Program-made: the position numbers and the translations under genes
In this document: one piece after another, positions 1 to 10,762 of the stretch
Numbering within the stretch: the stretch's first letter is position 1
Layout: every line of letters begins with the position of its first letter
The notes under the pieces: generated by a model
What the model was told of the DNA's origin: nothing
The model's database searches: none
The model's input: the letters and a program-made list of their open reading frames with translations, nothing else
Assembly: GCF_032362555.1 (NCBI RefSeq)
Contig: NC_083519.1
Coordinates: forward strand, 699,501-763,500
Direction: 5' to 3'
From: Amyelois transitella
Taxonomy: Eukaryota; Arthropoda; Insecta; Lepidoptera; Pyralidae
Length of the DNA stretch: 64,000 nt

Positions 1-2
1 TA

Positions 3-45
3 TTACGATGCAAAAAGTTGCAAGCGTCATAATATGCATAAGCAC
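3..45 (+). repeat. Left arm of a ~1.2 kb spaced inverted repeat
   Basis: About 40 bases beginning ACGATGCAAAAAGTTGCAAG recur in reverse complement at 1163-1204 with only two or three differences. The two arms enclose the LINE 3' fragment at 200-1030. They may be ends of an older element that the LINE entered, or two copies of one short repeat in opposite orientation. Confidence 0.6.
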
Positions 46-199
46 GTCTCGTATATACTCTATGTAGCAGTAATATAAGTAAAAATATTGTTCTGTCGGT
101 AATTTTAACTTGAATTCAAAATATAAAATATACATAAGTATAATGAAACCCAGTCCCTTCATTTATACTGTAGTGAAACCTTGAGACAACATCTGTCTC

Positions 200-850
200 T
201 CTGTTTAATTGTGTACGTGGCTAGGGTCGTATAGCTGCTTTATCTCAGAATGCTCAACACATGAAATACCGTTATTCTTTAATAATAGTTGTCCTTGCGG
301 GGATACCGTTGTCGGATATGGACACCACGGCCTCTCATGCCCTAGGAGTGCCGGCCGTTTAGGACGCCATGCCGCCCTAAATGATATAATCCTCCGTGCT
401 CTTGCCACCATCCATGTTCCAGCCGTTCTAGAACCAAACGGTCTGGCTCGGGATGATGCCAAGAGACCGGATGGTATGACTTTGGTACCCTGGAGATTGG
501 GGCGGTCTTTGGTGTGGGATGCTACTTGTGTCGACACACTTGCGCAGTCTCATCTTCAGGTTACTAAATCTAAGGCCGTTCTGCTTCAAATGAGGCAAAA
601 AACCTCAAAAGGCGCAAATATGTAGTTATCGGTAATATCTATACTTTTGAACCTTTTGGGGTAGAAACTCTGGGACCGGGGGGCCTATCTGCCCATCAGC
701 TTTTCCGACAATTGTCGAAAAACCTAATTGAGGTATCTCTTGACCGGAGGGCTGGAAATTATCTGGCTCAGAGAATCAGCATTGCCATTCGAATTGGCAA
801 TGCTGCCAGCCTTCTGGGCACACTCCCGCATGTTGATGCTATGCAAGGAC
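200..850 (+). pseudogene. Broken 3' end of a LINE with a restriction-like endonuclease-type motif
   Basis: A reading frame from about 209 to 625 contains a CxCG...GHHGLSC zinc-knuckle-like pattern followed by KRPDG and VWDAT. This spacing resembles the CCHC plus PD-(D/E) endonuclease region found at the C terminus of R2/R4/NeSL-type LINEs. After a stop at about 623 the same protein continues in another frame (KYVVIGN... to about 830, including RRAGNYLAQRISIAIR), so the copy carries at least one frameshift. There is no reverse transcriptase domain here, so it is a 5'-truncated dead copy. The clade assignment is inference; that it is mobile-element derived is more secure. Confidence 0.6.
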
Positions 851-1035
851 TGTACAATTTATAAATTAAATTTTAGTTTGTAGTCATCTTTTTTCTTTCT
901 TTTTATAAGTAGTTTTAGTTTTAATTTGATTATTGCATTGAATTTGATAATTGTAATCTCTATTATTGTCCTAAGATGATTTTCTTCACTTAGGGTTATT
1001 CTATTTTTTTTTAAATAATAAATGCGAAAGTTAGT
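851..1035 (+). repeat. 3' untranslated tail of the LINE at 200-850
   Basis: This AT-rich stretch runs from the end of the LINE coding remnant to AAATAATAAATG. A similar segment (TCATCTTTTTTCTTTC, then AAGTAGTTTTA, then TTTAATTTGA, ending AAATAATAAATG) occurs at 15320-15442, which supports its being an interspersed 3' UTR. Confidence 0.55.
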
Positions 1036-1162
1036 CTTGAGTGCCACTGCGTAGTGAAAACACGTGTTTATTCTAACCTATTTCAGACTTTTTCAAGTTT
1101 AATAATAAAAATGTTAAAAAAAAACGCGCTAATAGTACACTACCTCAGAGGTGGCAAGGAAA

Positions 1163-1204
1163 CGGATGCATATTATGACCCTTGCAACTTTTTGCATCGT
1201 TATA
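1163..1204 (-). repeat. Right arm of the ~1.2 kb spaced inverted repeat
   Basis: Reverse complement of the sequence at 3-45 (GCATATTATGACCCTTGCAA core). Nothing coding is recognised between 1040 and 1490 apart from this arm. Confidence 0.6.
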
Positions 1205-1489
1205 TCACAGAAACGGTAGCTTTGTTGAAAAAAAATATTGATACCTTTTTTATAGATAACTTTATGATCTACAATTTATGTCTGAGGTAATTTTCCGATT
1301 TGAAAAACTTACCGTTTTAAAGAAAATTGCGATACACCCATTTTTTACCTTTGACCGTGAGTAAATTTTTTTCCTTAAACCGGAATCATGGGGAATTTTG
1401 AAATAATGCTTTTGATTGTGTTTTAAATAATTATACTCATTTTCAGCTTGATGGGAATTAATGTAGCTATGAAGTATTTTTTTCATAGT

Positions 1490-1905
1490 AATTAGTAGCG
1501 GCCCGCTTGTGCAGCAAACGGTTCAAGCCAAAGCCGACTTTAGGCGCTACAGGTTACGGCGCTAAATCCACTGCGGGTAACGCAACGTGTGTTCGCGGTT
1601 CTACAGAACAACGTCTATGGATAAACTGAAAAATTAAGATTTTTTTTCTTCGTATTTTTTCGGGATAAAAAGTATCCTATTTTACGCCCAGGATAATAAG
1701 GTATAATTATACCAAGTTTCATCAAAATCGAACCGTAAGTTTTCACGTGATGCCTGAACATACAGACAGACAGACAAAAATTTTTTTAATCACATTTTTG
1801 TGTTTGGTGTCGATCCAGTAACACCCCCTGCTATTTATTTTTTCAATATTTTCAATGTACAGAATTGACCTTTCTACAGATTTATTATATGTATAGATTA
1901 CTCAA
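1490..1905 (+). repeat. Degenerate interspersed repeat (LINE 3' UTR type)
   Basis: The stretch contains phrases typical of lepidopteran retroelement 3' ends: GCGGCCCGCTTGTGCAGC at the left, CCAAGTTTCATCAAAATCG, a (CAGA)n run at 1762-1777 and a terminal TTTATTATATGTATAGAT. No open frame is present. Assignment to a non-LTR family rests on recognising these phrases and is tentative. Confidence 0.45.
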
Positions 1906-2173
1906 CTGGTATAGTTACACAATGGTGATTGTCGTGTTTCTACTATTCTGATTTGTTTTGTAAAGGATTTGAATGCATCCAACGACAGGGCTATTAGTCT
2001 GGCTGTTTATTGGACAAGAATAATTTTGACAAATAAGTTAAAAAATGCTATTTCATCTTTTCAAGTTCGTACTGTTCAAGTAATAAACACCACCGTCAGA
2101 ATAGTTATTGCAATGATCAGATACACCGTTCCAAGTCATACCTACAAATTTAATTATTGATTCGGGAACAGCA

Positions 2174-2377
2174 AATGGATGTCGTAAAAGGCGACTAAGG
2201 GATAGGCTTACAAACTTGGGATTCTTTTGTTAGGCGATGGGCTACCAACCTGTCACTAGTTGAATCTCAATTCTATCGTCAAGCCAAATAGCTGAACGTG
2301 GCCATTCGGTCTTTTCAAGACTGTTGGCACTGTCTACCCCGCAAGGGATATAGACGTGACCATATGTATGTATGTAC
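2174..2377 (+). repeat. SINE-A copy, 5'-truncated
   Basis: Begins inside the family consensus at ATGGATGTCGTAAAAGG and runs through CAAGGGATATAGACGTGACC into a (TATG)n tail. The tail is fused directly to the opposite-strand tail of the RTE fragment at 2377-2716. Confidence 0.8.
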
Positions 2378-2716
2378 ATACATACATACATACATAAAAT
2401 CACGCCTCTTTCCCGGAGGTATAGGCAGAGACCACCTCTTTCCACTTGCCACGATCTCTGCATACTTCCTTTGCTTCATCCACACTCATAACTCTCTTCA
2501 TGCAAGCTCGGCGGTTTCGGGTACTTTTGACCTAACCCTTCACCAGGACGTCCTTAATTTGATCAAGATACGTTCGTCTAGGTCTTCCTACTCCGACCTT
2601 TCCCTCCACACCCTCCATGTATATCTGCTTAGTCAACCTGTTTTCATTCATCCATTCATCATGACCGAACCATCTCAGCATACCCTTTTCTATTCCTGTA
2701 ACTACATCTTCTTTCT
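2377..2716 (-). mobile_element. RTE-like LINE 3' fragment
   Basis: Minus-strand translation gives the family C terminus, including GMLRWFGH, RLTKQIYMEG and GVGRPRRTYLDQIKDVLVKG, ending with the common SINE/LINE (CATA)n tail at the left. It stops abruptly at about 2716, about 45 bases from the splice donor of the fibrillin-like exon at 2761, so it lies within that gene's next intron. Confidence 0.8.
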
Positions 2717-2760
2717 TTGTATGTATGTCTGTAAACAATTTAAGGCTATCATACACTTAC

Positions 2761-5700
2761 GCATATAAGGGTATGCATTCGGTCTGCAACTGGGAGCTTC
2801 CACGCCGCCTGGACAGCGGCACATGTTTGGAGACACACAGGCGCCTGGAGACCCGCAGTCCGGCCGGCATAAGGCTGGAATCGACAGATTTCACAATTAC
2901 TTAAATTATTTCAGGTGTTCTTAATTTCCATCTCTTTCCCATGGATGTCGTAAAAGGCGACTAAGGGATAGGTTTACATACTTGTGATTCTTTTTTTAGG
3001 CGATGGGCTAGCAACCTGTCCACTATTTGGATCTCAATTCCATCATTAAGCCGAGCAGCTGAACGTGGCCATTCAGTCTTTTCGGGACTATTGGCTCTGT
3101 CTACCCCGTATGGGATATAGACGTGACTATATGTATGTAAATAGACATACCCAACTTATCAGCCTTATTTTGGGATGATATTAAAAACTTATAAGACAGG
3201 ACACAGAAAAAATACTTACGAACAACGCAAAGTAGGGAGTTTGGTCTGGAGGTCCAGCCGGGACAGCAATGCGTGCTATTGCGGGAGCGGCACACGTGGG
3301 GGCTGGAACAAGAATAACATCTTCAGTACGAAATCTATTTTTTTTGTTTTTTTTTTTTTTTTTTTTCTTTTTGGACAAATTACACTGATTGAGTTAGCCT
3401 CGAAGTAAGTTCGAGACTTGTGTTTCGAGATACCAACTCAACGATACTATATTTTATAATAAATACTTATATAGATAAACATCCAAGGCCAAGGCCAATC
3501 AGAAAAAGTTCTTTTCTCATCATGCCCTGGCCGGGATTCGACCCGGGACCTCCGGTGTCACAGAGGCCGTTGTCTCTTCTTATCCCATTTCACATGAATG
3601 TCGTAAGAGGTGACTAAGGGATAGGCTTGTTTGGGATTCTTCTTTTAGACGATGGGCTAGGAAACTGTCACTATTTGAATCACAATTCTATCATGAAGCC
3701 AAACAGCTGAACGTGGCCTATCTGTCTCTTCAAGACTGATGGCTCTGTCTACCCCACAAGGGATATAGACGTGACCATATGTATGTATGTATAAGTAATT
3801 GTTTTAACGAAAATATATAGTTTTAAATTAGTTCAAGAAATGTGGAGTTTTAGTTGCATTTGTTTTTAAGTACATTTTTCCTTCAAAGTGCATGAACAAT
3901 ACCCATGAATTAGCTTTTACCAAGGACCTCTCGTCACTTTCTGGGACGCTCCCGGAGCCACAAATGTAATGCGCTGACTTATAAACAAAAGACGACATAA
4001 TGTCTCGAAAGATGACAATTAAGTTTATTTAGCAGCTTAACTATTACGTCATCTCCGCATAGATTTTGATATCCTTGTGCTAGCAATTGGTAGCATTGGA
4101 TGTGGCGATTCGAGATGCTACAATAAGCGAAGTAATTCTGAGGTCAGAGGGCGGATTGTATCAACTGTCCTTAGACTTTGAACCAAAATCCTTATTTGTA
4201 GACCTTGTAACAGTAATGCAGTTGCATTTATAGTAATTGTTACAAATTGAAATGTTTCATATCTAAGTTTCGAATGAGATTATCTTGTGCCTACATATGT
4301 ACATCATACTAGTTCAAAAATTGTAAAAAAGAATTACCATCAGCAGAATGAGGTTGTCAATCGGCCAAACAAAACTTTCTGCAAATTTACTGTTTTTATA
4401 CAAGCATTTAATCTCCTTAAATCGAATACAATATTATGACTTTTTTATTAGCTTAAAAAATATTGGCCATCTCAGCATTTATCTTTGATCCTTTTGGTTT
4501 AGTCGTTAAAATCACAAAATTTTTGAAACACAGAAAGACGTTCTGAACAATCGTGTAAAATATTATACTAAAATCACACAAACAAAATTTATTTTCGTTG
4601 TAATCACTTTTGTTTCAAGACTTTACGCTATATTTCTCATCCTTGACCAGCTTACTGCTTAACATGCGTGGTAATCTCATCTTCCCGCTTGCACCGACCT
4701 TGCTTCACCCAGTGAACCCGTTCCGCTCCCGACTACTCCCGAAATTATAAGCGTGAAATTCACCCACGCGTGGACGCCTACGATGGGACTATAGTATGGC
4801 TAGTTCGGATTACCGGACCGCTTGACAAACACTTCCTAGTTGACCTACGGGATGTCATAGCTGTGACTAAAAACAGATCATGATTATACAATGATCACAC
4901 CAGATTGATTGATGAATGATGAAGTAAAGATGGAAATTCAATTCGAGGAGGAAAACCATATTGAACCTGATACAGAGTCAATCAATCTAGCTGCTACTGA
5001 TTTATAAATTTTTCGACAGACTCTTTGACTGACATATCAACACACAGCCCCATCACAGCCCACGGGAAACATCTCGGTTTAAATATTTGTTTTTTTTTTT
5101 ATGTAGGTCAAGGGTGCAATGAGACAAGATTTCCCAAGAAAGCGGGGAAAGACACTGGCGTATTCTAGTAAAAATAAGGGCTTTACAAAATGGACTAATA
5201 GTAAATTAAAATAAAATGAATGTAAATGTTCTACAATCCAAATCATTACGATTACAACACATACCTAACCACTTCGAAAGAACGAAATGAATATCAAGTT
5301 CATCAAAGTCACTACACATACATTGTAAAAACTCTCAGGTCACAAGATCCCATGATACCTGTTCATTAGCTACTTATAGAATCCTAACAGATTGATCACA
5401 GCATTGAAAGGTGTTCAAACGCACATGATACACAAAAGAAAGAATGTTTACCTTCTAAAATGTCGGTTATTGAGGAAGGTAACACCAATTTAATTAAACA
5501 AGCAGTAGGAGTCAACGAACGATATAAATTAACATGACGTCATGATGTACAGACATACACGGGAAAGCCAGGTAAACAAAGATGTCATAATGATGTCAAT
5601 AAAAGCCTTTGAACTCTTGTTAGAACAAATTTACTACAGACATCACATTATTTTTATCTAACGAATTATATTTTATGTAAACATTGCAATCGTAATTTTA

Positions 5701-7021
5701 TGATAAACAAAGTTAATAATATTTTAATTCCATCATTTTTCATTTATCTATTTCGTATTCCGATCGTATATTTAAGAAATTGGTTGAAAACATTTACTTT
5801 TGATCTATTAAAGAAATACATGTAATTTTAACCATTAAAAAGTAAAAGCAGATAATATTAACAATACCTTGTAAAGCTGAATAGCATTTTCTTTCCAATC
5901 TTAAATTCATCATTATAGTCCTGATTTATGTCCAATTGCATCTATGCTGAGATGACCCGGGTCCACTTACTTCTGAATACGTAAATTGTATAATGTAGGC
6001 CTAGGTAAATTAGAAATATTGTGAAAGAGCAAGTCCTAGCTCGTAGTACCTTAAACCGACAAAGAGAGGTACGAATGTAGATGAAGCGAAAGAAATGTGC
6101 AAAGATTGTAGACAATGGAAGATGTAATTTCCGTCAACCGGAAAGATTCTTGATATATGTGTTAATCAAAAAAACTTGAACTAAAATAAAGGCTCATGAG
6201 GACCTAACGATTCCCCTTAAACTTCTTAAGAAACTAGCCGCATCGAGACCATATCGCGTCATGAATCTCACGTGCTGAAGATCAGATCGCATTGCTCACA
6301 TTCTTCCACTTAACTGTATGAGTCAATACGCCTGCACCAACTTGTATGCTATTTTAATTTCAATTAGGCCTAATGCTTTTGCACTACTAGATAGTGTTAT
6401 GCCTTTAACTAGGGAAATATTTCATGACAGTTTTAATTTATAAGTGCTTTTACTAAACATGCGAAGGCCATCTGACTATGATACCTTAAATTACCGGTGT
6501 ATAAAAATACACAGGTAATTTACGGTATTATTCAATATTCTAAAATTGTCTTTTTTTTAAATATATCAACCTTTCTTCAGAAGTTGGTTTCACTGTGAAT
6601 TTATCCTGCTAATCTCTAGGAAATTTTAATACCTGAGTGTTAAACTAAGTACCTGCCTACGAATCTACAAAAACCAGTCCTCTTCTTAGACAATCTGTAT
6701 CTCGTGAACATATGTCAGCTAATCTTGCTGCGAACACCAGAAGAATTAATGTAGACCAAAATTTTAAAAGTTTTCACAAAAAATCTTTCATCAGTCATTA
6801 AGTATTTTATCCAACTTACGATAAATTAAGTCATTTAGATTTTTCTTAATCAAGTAGGTAGAAATAACTTACCCAACAAATTGTAAAGGTGCTCCGTCAT
6901 CTCTTAACCTCGGGTAGCGTCTTGTTCTGGGCGTGCTAGCTCTGTAGTAAGGATCAGCAGACACTGACGCTACCACCAACACCACCAGCAGCCACCACAA
7001 TGTCATCTTGGAACCATCACC
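2761..7021 (-). CDS. Fibrillin-like secreted matrix protein, N-terminal exons (partial)
   Basis: Three minus-strand exons join in frame. Exon A is 7021-6873 with the ATG at 7006. Exon B is 3302-3220 and exon C is 2874-2761. All have AG/GT borders (donors GTAAGT) and matching phases (2, 1, 1). Exon A encodes a signal peptide (MTLWWLLVVLVVASVSA) and then a basic stretch with RTRR that resembles a furin site. Exons B and C encode GPHVC...HCCPGW...LCVV followed by LCRPDC...CVSPNMCRCPGG...PSC. This is the cysteine order of the fibrillin N-terminal unique region plus the start of its first EGF-like module. Fibrillins are extracellular microfibril proteins, so a secreted matrix role is inferred. The upstream AG at 7022-7023 implies a further non-coding 5' exon. 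The gene continues past the left edge after exon C in phase 1. The exons are GC-richer than the introns, and the 344-bp second intron is largely a SINE-A copy. Other EGF-rich secreted proteins remain possible. Confidence 0.72.
2928..3140 (+). repeat. SINE-A copy inside a fibrillin-like intron
   Basis: Spans CCATCTCTTTCCCATGGATG through GATATAGACGTGACTATATG. It fills most of the 344-bp intron between the exons at 2874 and 3220, antisense to the gene. Confidence 0.85.
3372..3573 (-). repeat. SINE-B copy (tRNA-derived), head truncated
   Basis: Read on the minus strand it ends leftward in a T-rich run. It has the family body (TTAGCCTCGAAGTAAGTTCG on the plus strand) and the B-box side of the tRNA-like head (GGGATTCGACCCGGGACC). 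The head is cut off where a SINE-A copy begins at 3574. Confidence 0.75.
3574..3794 (+). repeat. SINE-A copy
   Basis: Starts at TCTTATCCCATTTCACATGA and ends with GATATAGACGTGACCATATG and (TATG)n. It is fused at its 5' side to the broken SINE-B copy. Confidence 0.85.
3800..6060. other. Intronic stretch with no recognised gene; GC-richer patch 4670-4865
   Basis: Lies in the large first intron of the fibrillin-like gene. It is AT-rich with no exon-like frame that I can support. The patch 4670-4865 (around CCCGCTTGCACCGACC and CCCACGCGTGGACGCC) stands out by base composition but has no long open frame; it could be a regulatory element or an old repeat. Confidence 0.4.
6062..6166 (+). mobile_element. 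Degraded RTE-like 3' tail
   Basis: Matches the RTE 3' end with many substitutions: ACGAATGTAGATGAAGCGAA, then GATTGTAGACAATGGAAGAT, and a remnant of the tail at the right. It is clearly older than the other RTE fragments in the window. Confidence 0.6.
6479..6526. repeat. Near-perfect hairpin
   Basis: Two 22-base arms (ATACCTTAAATTACCGGTGT at the left) match in 20 of 22 positions around a four-base AAAA loop. No gene is adjacent. Confidence 0.7.
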
Positions 7022-7072
7022 CTGGAGAGAATAGTTTAAATGTTATTTCACATAATACCACAAAATTGGTGG

Positions 7073-7331
7073 AAAAGGGACCATCGAAATGAATGAATAA
7101 AATTGGTATCCCAATTCATTAGTTCGCCATGATACCAACTTATTTTGGATTAATCCACTTTGGGCACCTGGGAGATCAAATTTTGGTTTTTGTGTTCATC
7201 AGGTGATTTCATCACTTAATGGAAAATTACCCGGATGATCAAAATCATCAAAATTTGATTCCACATTTGGATTATTTGTTGGAGACCTTACAAAAGGGAC
7301 CATCGAAATGAATTAGTAATAATATTGGTAT
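7073..7331. repeat. Short repeat bounded by ~40-bp direct repeats
   Basis: AAAGGGACCATCGAAATGAA occurs at about 7074 and again at about 7292, each followed by a similar ATTGGTATC. Between them lies CAGGTGATTTCATCACTTAA, which resembles 63342-63365. This looks like an old interspersed repeat with terminal direct repeats. Confidence 0.5.
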
Positions 7332-8300
7332 CGCATTATTTTTAACTAGTTCTCTTTTTTGTTTGAAGTTACCATTTCCTTATCCCAATAAATTAAAAAA
7401 ACATTGAAGGCAATGCCTAAATATTGTAAATACAGAAAAGTTTTTTGCTAATTTCATAACTTAGATTTCATTTTACGTTACATTCATTTTATAGACATCA
7501 TTTATCAATACTAATAATGTAAACATTTGATAAACTCGAATTGTATTAAAATTTGATAAGTTCAATTAAAAAATATGCTCTTCTTTATCTAGAAGTGCAT
7601 TGTTTTGGTGCGTGAGGTCACACCCAAAAGCAATCCGACCCAGTTTCATTATCACACTATTTTATAAATAGTATAGGTGACATAAACAGAAAATATTAAT
7701 TTTTTAAATGGCAATTTAGTGGTATGTCCATTTTGTCCATCCATAATATTATTTATGTGATTGTGTCAAATTCACAAAGTTTTGTGCGTTTGGAACAAAA
7801 CCTGTCTCTGTCACGCGAAAATATTATTTATACTATACCTCAACCGTTAAAATAATTCACAATTTAGATCTATAAATGTGTTTTCATATAAGAAGCTGTC
7901 GAACTTTTAATGTAGCTATTATAACTTAAACCTTATCAATGTCTTGTTTCCCTCTATCGTTGTTATAATATCCAGATTGTCATTTTTATATGGCTTGTTC
8001 AATACATGTCATATGTGTCAACCCCAGCTGCATGGCCGGTCAAGGAATCTATGCTAAATGATAAGTGCGGCCGACGACCGTGCGCGCGATCTCTGCTCTA
8101 ACTATATTTATAAATCTTTGATACATATGTTTTAAATATATTTTGATATTTTCAATATTACAATACGTATGTCAATTGTTTTAAAGCCTAGTATTGTTTT
8201 AAGCAGATATTAGTAAGCAAAATTTTATATCCGTAAAATTATGTAACAAAAATATGTTCTTTTAATCGAATTCAAATAGTCACAACAACCGCTTTCTCAA

Positions 8301-8340
8301 TATAAAAGTCTATCAGCGAAATTGTTTAATCATTCAGTCG
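8301..8340 (+). promoter_or_regulatory. Possible TATA/initiator pair
   Basis: TATAAAAG at 8301-8308 is followed after about 26 bases by ATTCAGTC, an arthropod-type initiator (TCAGT). The spacing fits a core promoter, but no convincing plus-strand gene follows, so it may be chance or drive a non-coding transcript. Confidence 0.25.
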
Positions 8341-8393
8341 ATACTATTAATAAAGGAAACATTTTAAAAACAACACGAGAAATCAGGATGTTT

Positions 8394-8500
8394 TTAGGAT
8401 TACCACAAGGTAGTATATTAGGTCCATTGAACAGGTATATTTGGATTACCACAAGGTTGGCATCTAAGTCCATTGATCATGTAGATTGATTAAAATATCT
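8394..8500 (+). mobile_element. Duplicated scrap of a reverse transcriptase motif
   Basis: GGATTACCACAAGGTAGTAT encodes the LPQGSILGPL motif of non-LTR reverse transcriptases. A diverged second copy follows at about 8443 (GGATTACCACAAGGTTGGCA). Neither continues into a reverse transcriptase domain. Confidence 0.4.
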
Positions 8501-9837
8501 GGATCTCGAGTACTAAGCATACAAAACCTTGTTTGCATGTTTACAAAACTACCACCAGAAGGTATTGAATGAATGAAACTCCTGACACAGATCCCGTATC
8601 TCCGGCAATGATCGGCCGATCAATGAGCGCGTGAGTCAGTGCGCCCACGCACATGACCGCATCGCCTAGCGTATCGCGTTCATGCTGAAAACTGGGATGT
8701 TTCTAAATTCATTCTCTCCCTAGAGAAAGTACATTTAGAAGCTTAACATACACCGAAATATAAAACTAAAAAGTGTGCTGAAATCTGACATGAGTGTCAC
8801 GTTTCGACATCCTCTTAATTAATAAATTGAAAATTGGGATATTGCGCTAAAAATGCTTTCATTTTCTTTTAATACCATACTTCGACGTCGATGAAGAAAA
8901 TAATATTCGCGGATCACAAATAAAACTTGGGTTCTGTGAAAAGCTCTTTTGATGTAACAACAAAATCTTCTTTCTCTAATCGCTATCCTATGTCATTACA
9001 AACATCTGCATTATCTAAGTAAATGAAGCATAGTACGGCCAAACTTGTAACTGCATCTTGTTTAAGAACAAATCTACACGATACTGAAAGATTTCCTTAA
9101 AAGCTAATATCGGTTAACGAATTAAGATTTTCATATTAATATAAACTTCAAATTAAAGATGATACCCTACAATAAGCTACAGATTTATGTGTACACCCAT
9201 AGATGATCCAGGATTTTCAATGCCTTCATTAAAATGATCAATAAACAAATATCCTCTACTGCTACTAAAAATATAAACAGATCCTGGCATTTGGTTATTG
9301 AATGATCCTAACGAACTCTCCCCAAACAGCGGTGACCCAGATGGGCACACGTAAACAAATCTTCAAATAAGATCACTTGATCCACTCGTCGTTGTCACAG
9401 ACGATAATATTATAATCTATGAAATTGTGCTTGGTAAAGTAACGGTTACTTGTTATTTATAAAAGTTGACCAAAATTGAAGATCCCGCAGGGGATATAGA
9501 CGTGATTATATGAATGGATGAATGAATTGAGGAATTTGGTAGAAAACAATAATAAAGGGACACTGTGATTTATGTACACTGAAGAACGAATGGAATATTT
9601 GGTCGGCAGCAAGCTAAGAGCTCATTTAAAGACCCTAAAATAAGAGTATCAAAGTTAGTTTATGATATAATATATATTTAACTGGATGGATTTATTTGAA
9701 TCTTATAAAAGTTTTATGCGAGGCACTAAGAAAATTTATAGTTTTATTACAATTTGTCATTTTAGTGTTGCGTAGGTATTATAGTTAAGTTTCATAGTAT
9801 AATTGCAATATATTCTTTTTAATAATTCTTAAGATTG

Positions 9838-10050
9838 TTATTCCTTCAAATAAATAACGGCAAAGCCTCTCTTGTTGACTCAAAAATTGTAAGTAAATTA
9901 CATAAATCTAAGATTAAATTAAGCAATGCATTAACAAAACTAGTTTTTAATGATCAGTATTTACTCGCGTCCCGGCCATCATTACAACGATGGGAGCGTG
10001 TGCGCCGCATCGTCACAAACTATCCAGAATACAGAAAAATACCCTGGTGA
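9838..10050 (+). CDS. Candidate exon of unknown function
   Basis: An open frame encodes a Lys/Ser-rich segment (KIVSKLHKSKIKLSNALTKL) and then SRPSLQRWERVRRIV and NYPEYRKIPW. It ends either at TGA (10050) or at the overlapping donor CTG|GTGAGT. The amino-acid composition looks coding and the final part is GC-richer than its surroundings. I do not recognise the family. The donor phase does not match the exon-like piece at 10632, so the two cannot simply be joined. Confidence 0.3.
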   Translation, partial: LFLQINNGKASLVDSKIVSKLHKSKIKLSNALTKLVFNDQYLLASRPSLQRWERVRRIVTNYPEYRKIPW

Positions 10051-10631
10051 GTTTGTTGAATCTCTCAAATGAACAGCTATGAAAATTTGTGGTTTCTGAA
10101 ATAAAACATAGAAAAATTTTAACATAAAACTTTTCGCCGTAGTTTCAAAAATTGACATTAAATTCAAAGACATTTTTGGTTAAGTTTAAAAAAAATAGAT
10201 AATATAAGGAGTTACATCTGTTATCGTGTATATTGTGGCGTCACTCATCGTTGACAGCTCACTTATTGTACACCACTTGGACGACACGAGACAAGATTTG
10301 ACCACGCAATACGTTTTATAACAATTTCGTTATATTTATAGTTTCATTTCAATGTTACTTAGGCATTAACAAAAAAGCTTATTAGTGCTGAGGACTTTTT
10401 CAATATCTGCTTATTTTTACCTTCTAATTTTACATTGAGTAATTAAAAGAATTATGTTATTTACTTCGTACCATCAGTTATTTGCCTGCGAATCCTGTGC
10501 TCACTGGAAATAAGATATTTTAAAATAGTCTTTATCCTGCATGATTCGAAATTAAAATCTTCTATTAACGAGTCAAATGACCTCAGTATTTCTCTTCTTT
10601 TTTATTTATTTATTAACTAAATGTCCACAGG

Positions 10632-10762
10632 AAACTTTTGGACATAGGTTCTGTTTACTTCTAAAGAAATGCCTCAAGCACGAGAGACATGATGAAAACT
10701 ATATTGAAAGATTCGTAAAAATATTTGCAAAAACTGCAGACAGTTCAGTAGATCATAAAAAG
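10632..10762 (+). CDS. Candidate exon, weak condensin Cap-G-like similarity
   Basis: The acceptor AAATGTCCACAG precedes an open frame starting ETFGHRFCLLLKKCLKHER and continuing YIERFVKIFAKTAD. The frame closes at TAA (10763-10765), or splices at the overlapping AA|GTAAAC. By memory the spacing F..F...LK...(E)..E..(I/V)..FAAKF resembles the first HEAT segment of condensin subunit CAP-G. The match is short, and no following Cap-G exon is visible, so the call is tentative. A stray exon of a rearranged gene is equally possible. Confidence 0.3.

Larger units (their letters stand above)
7335..9820. other. Upstream/intronic region, no supported gene
   Basis: Probably 5' flank or first non-coding intron of the fibrillin-like gene. 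It is AT-rich with two CpG-rich patches: 8040-8100 (GCGGCCGACGACCGTGCGCG) and 8590-8690 (ATGATCGGCCGATCAATGAG). Either could hold the missing 5' exon or promoter. A short SINE-A tail fragment lies at 9481-9512 (CCGCAGGGGATATAGACGTG). Confidence 0.4.

Noticed and set aside
2298..2768. A 156-codon open frame on the plus strand
   Set aside because: It runs through a SINE-A and the antisense of an RTE fragment; the frame is a by-product of these repeats.
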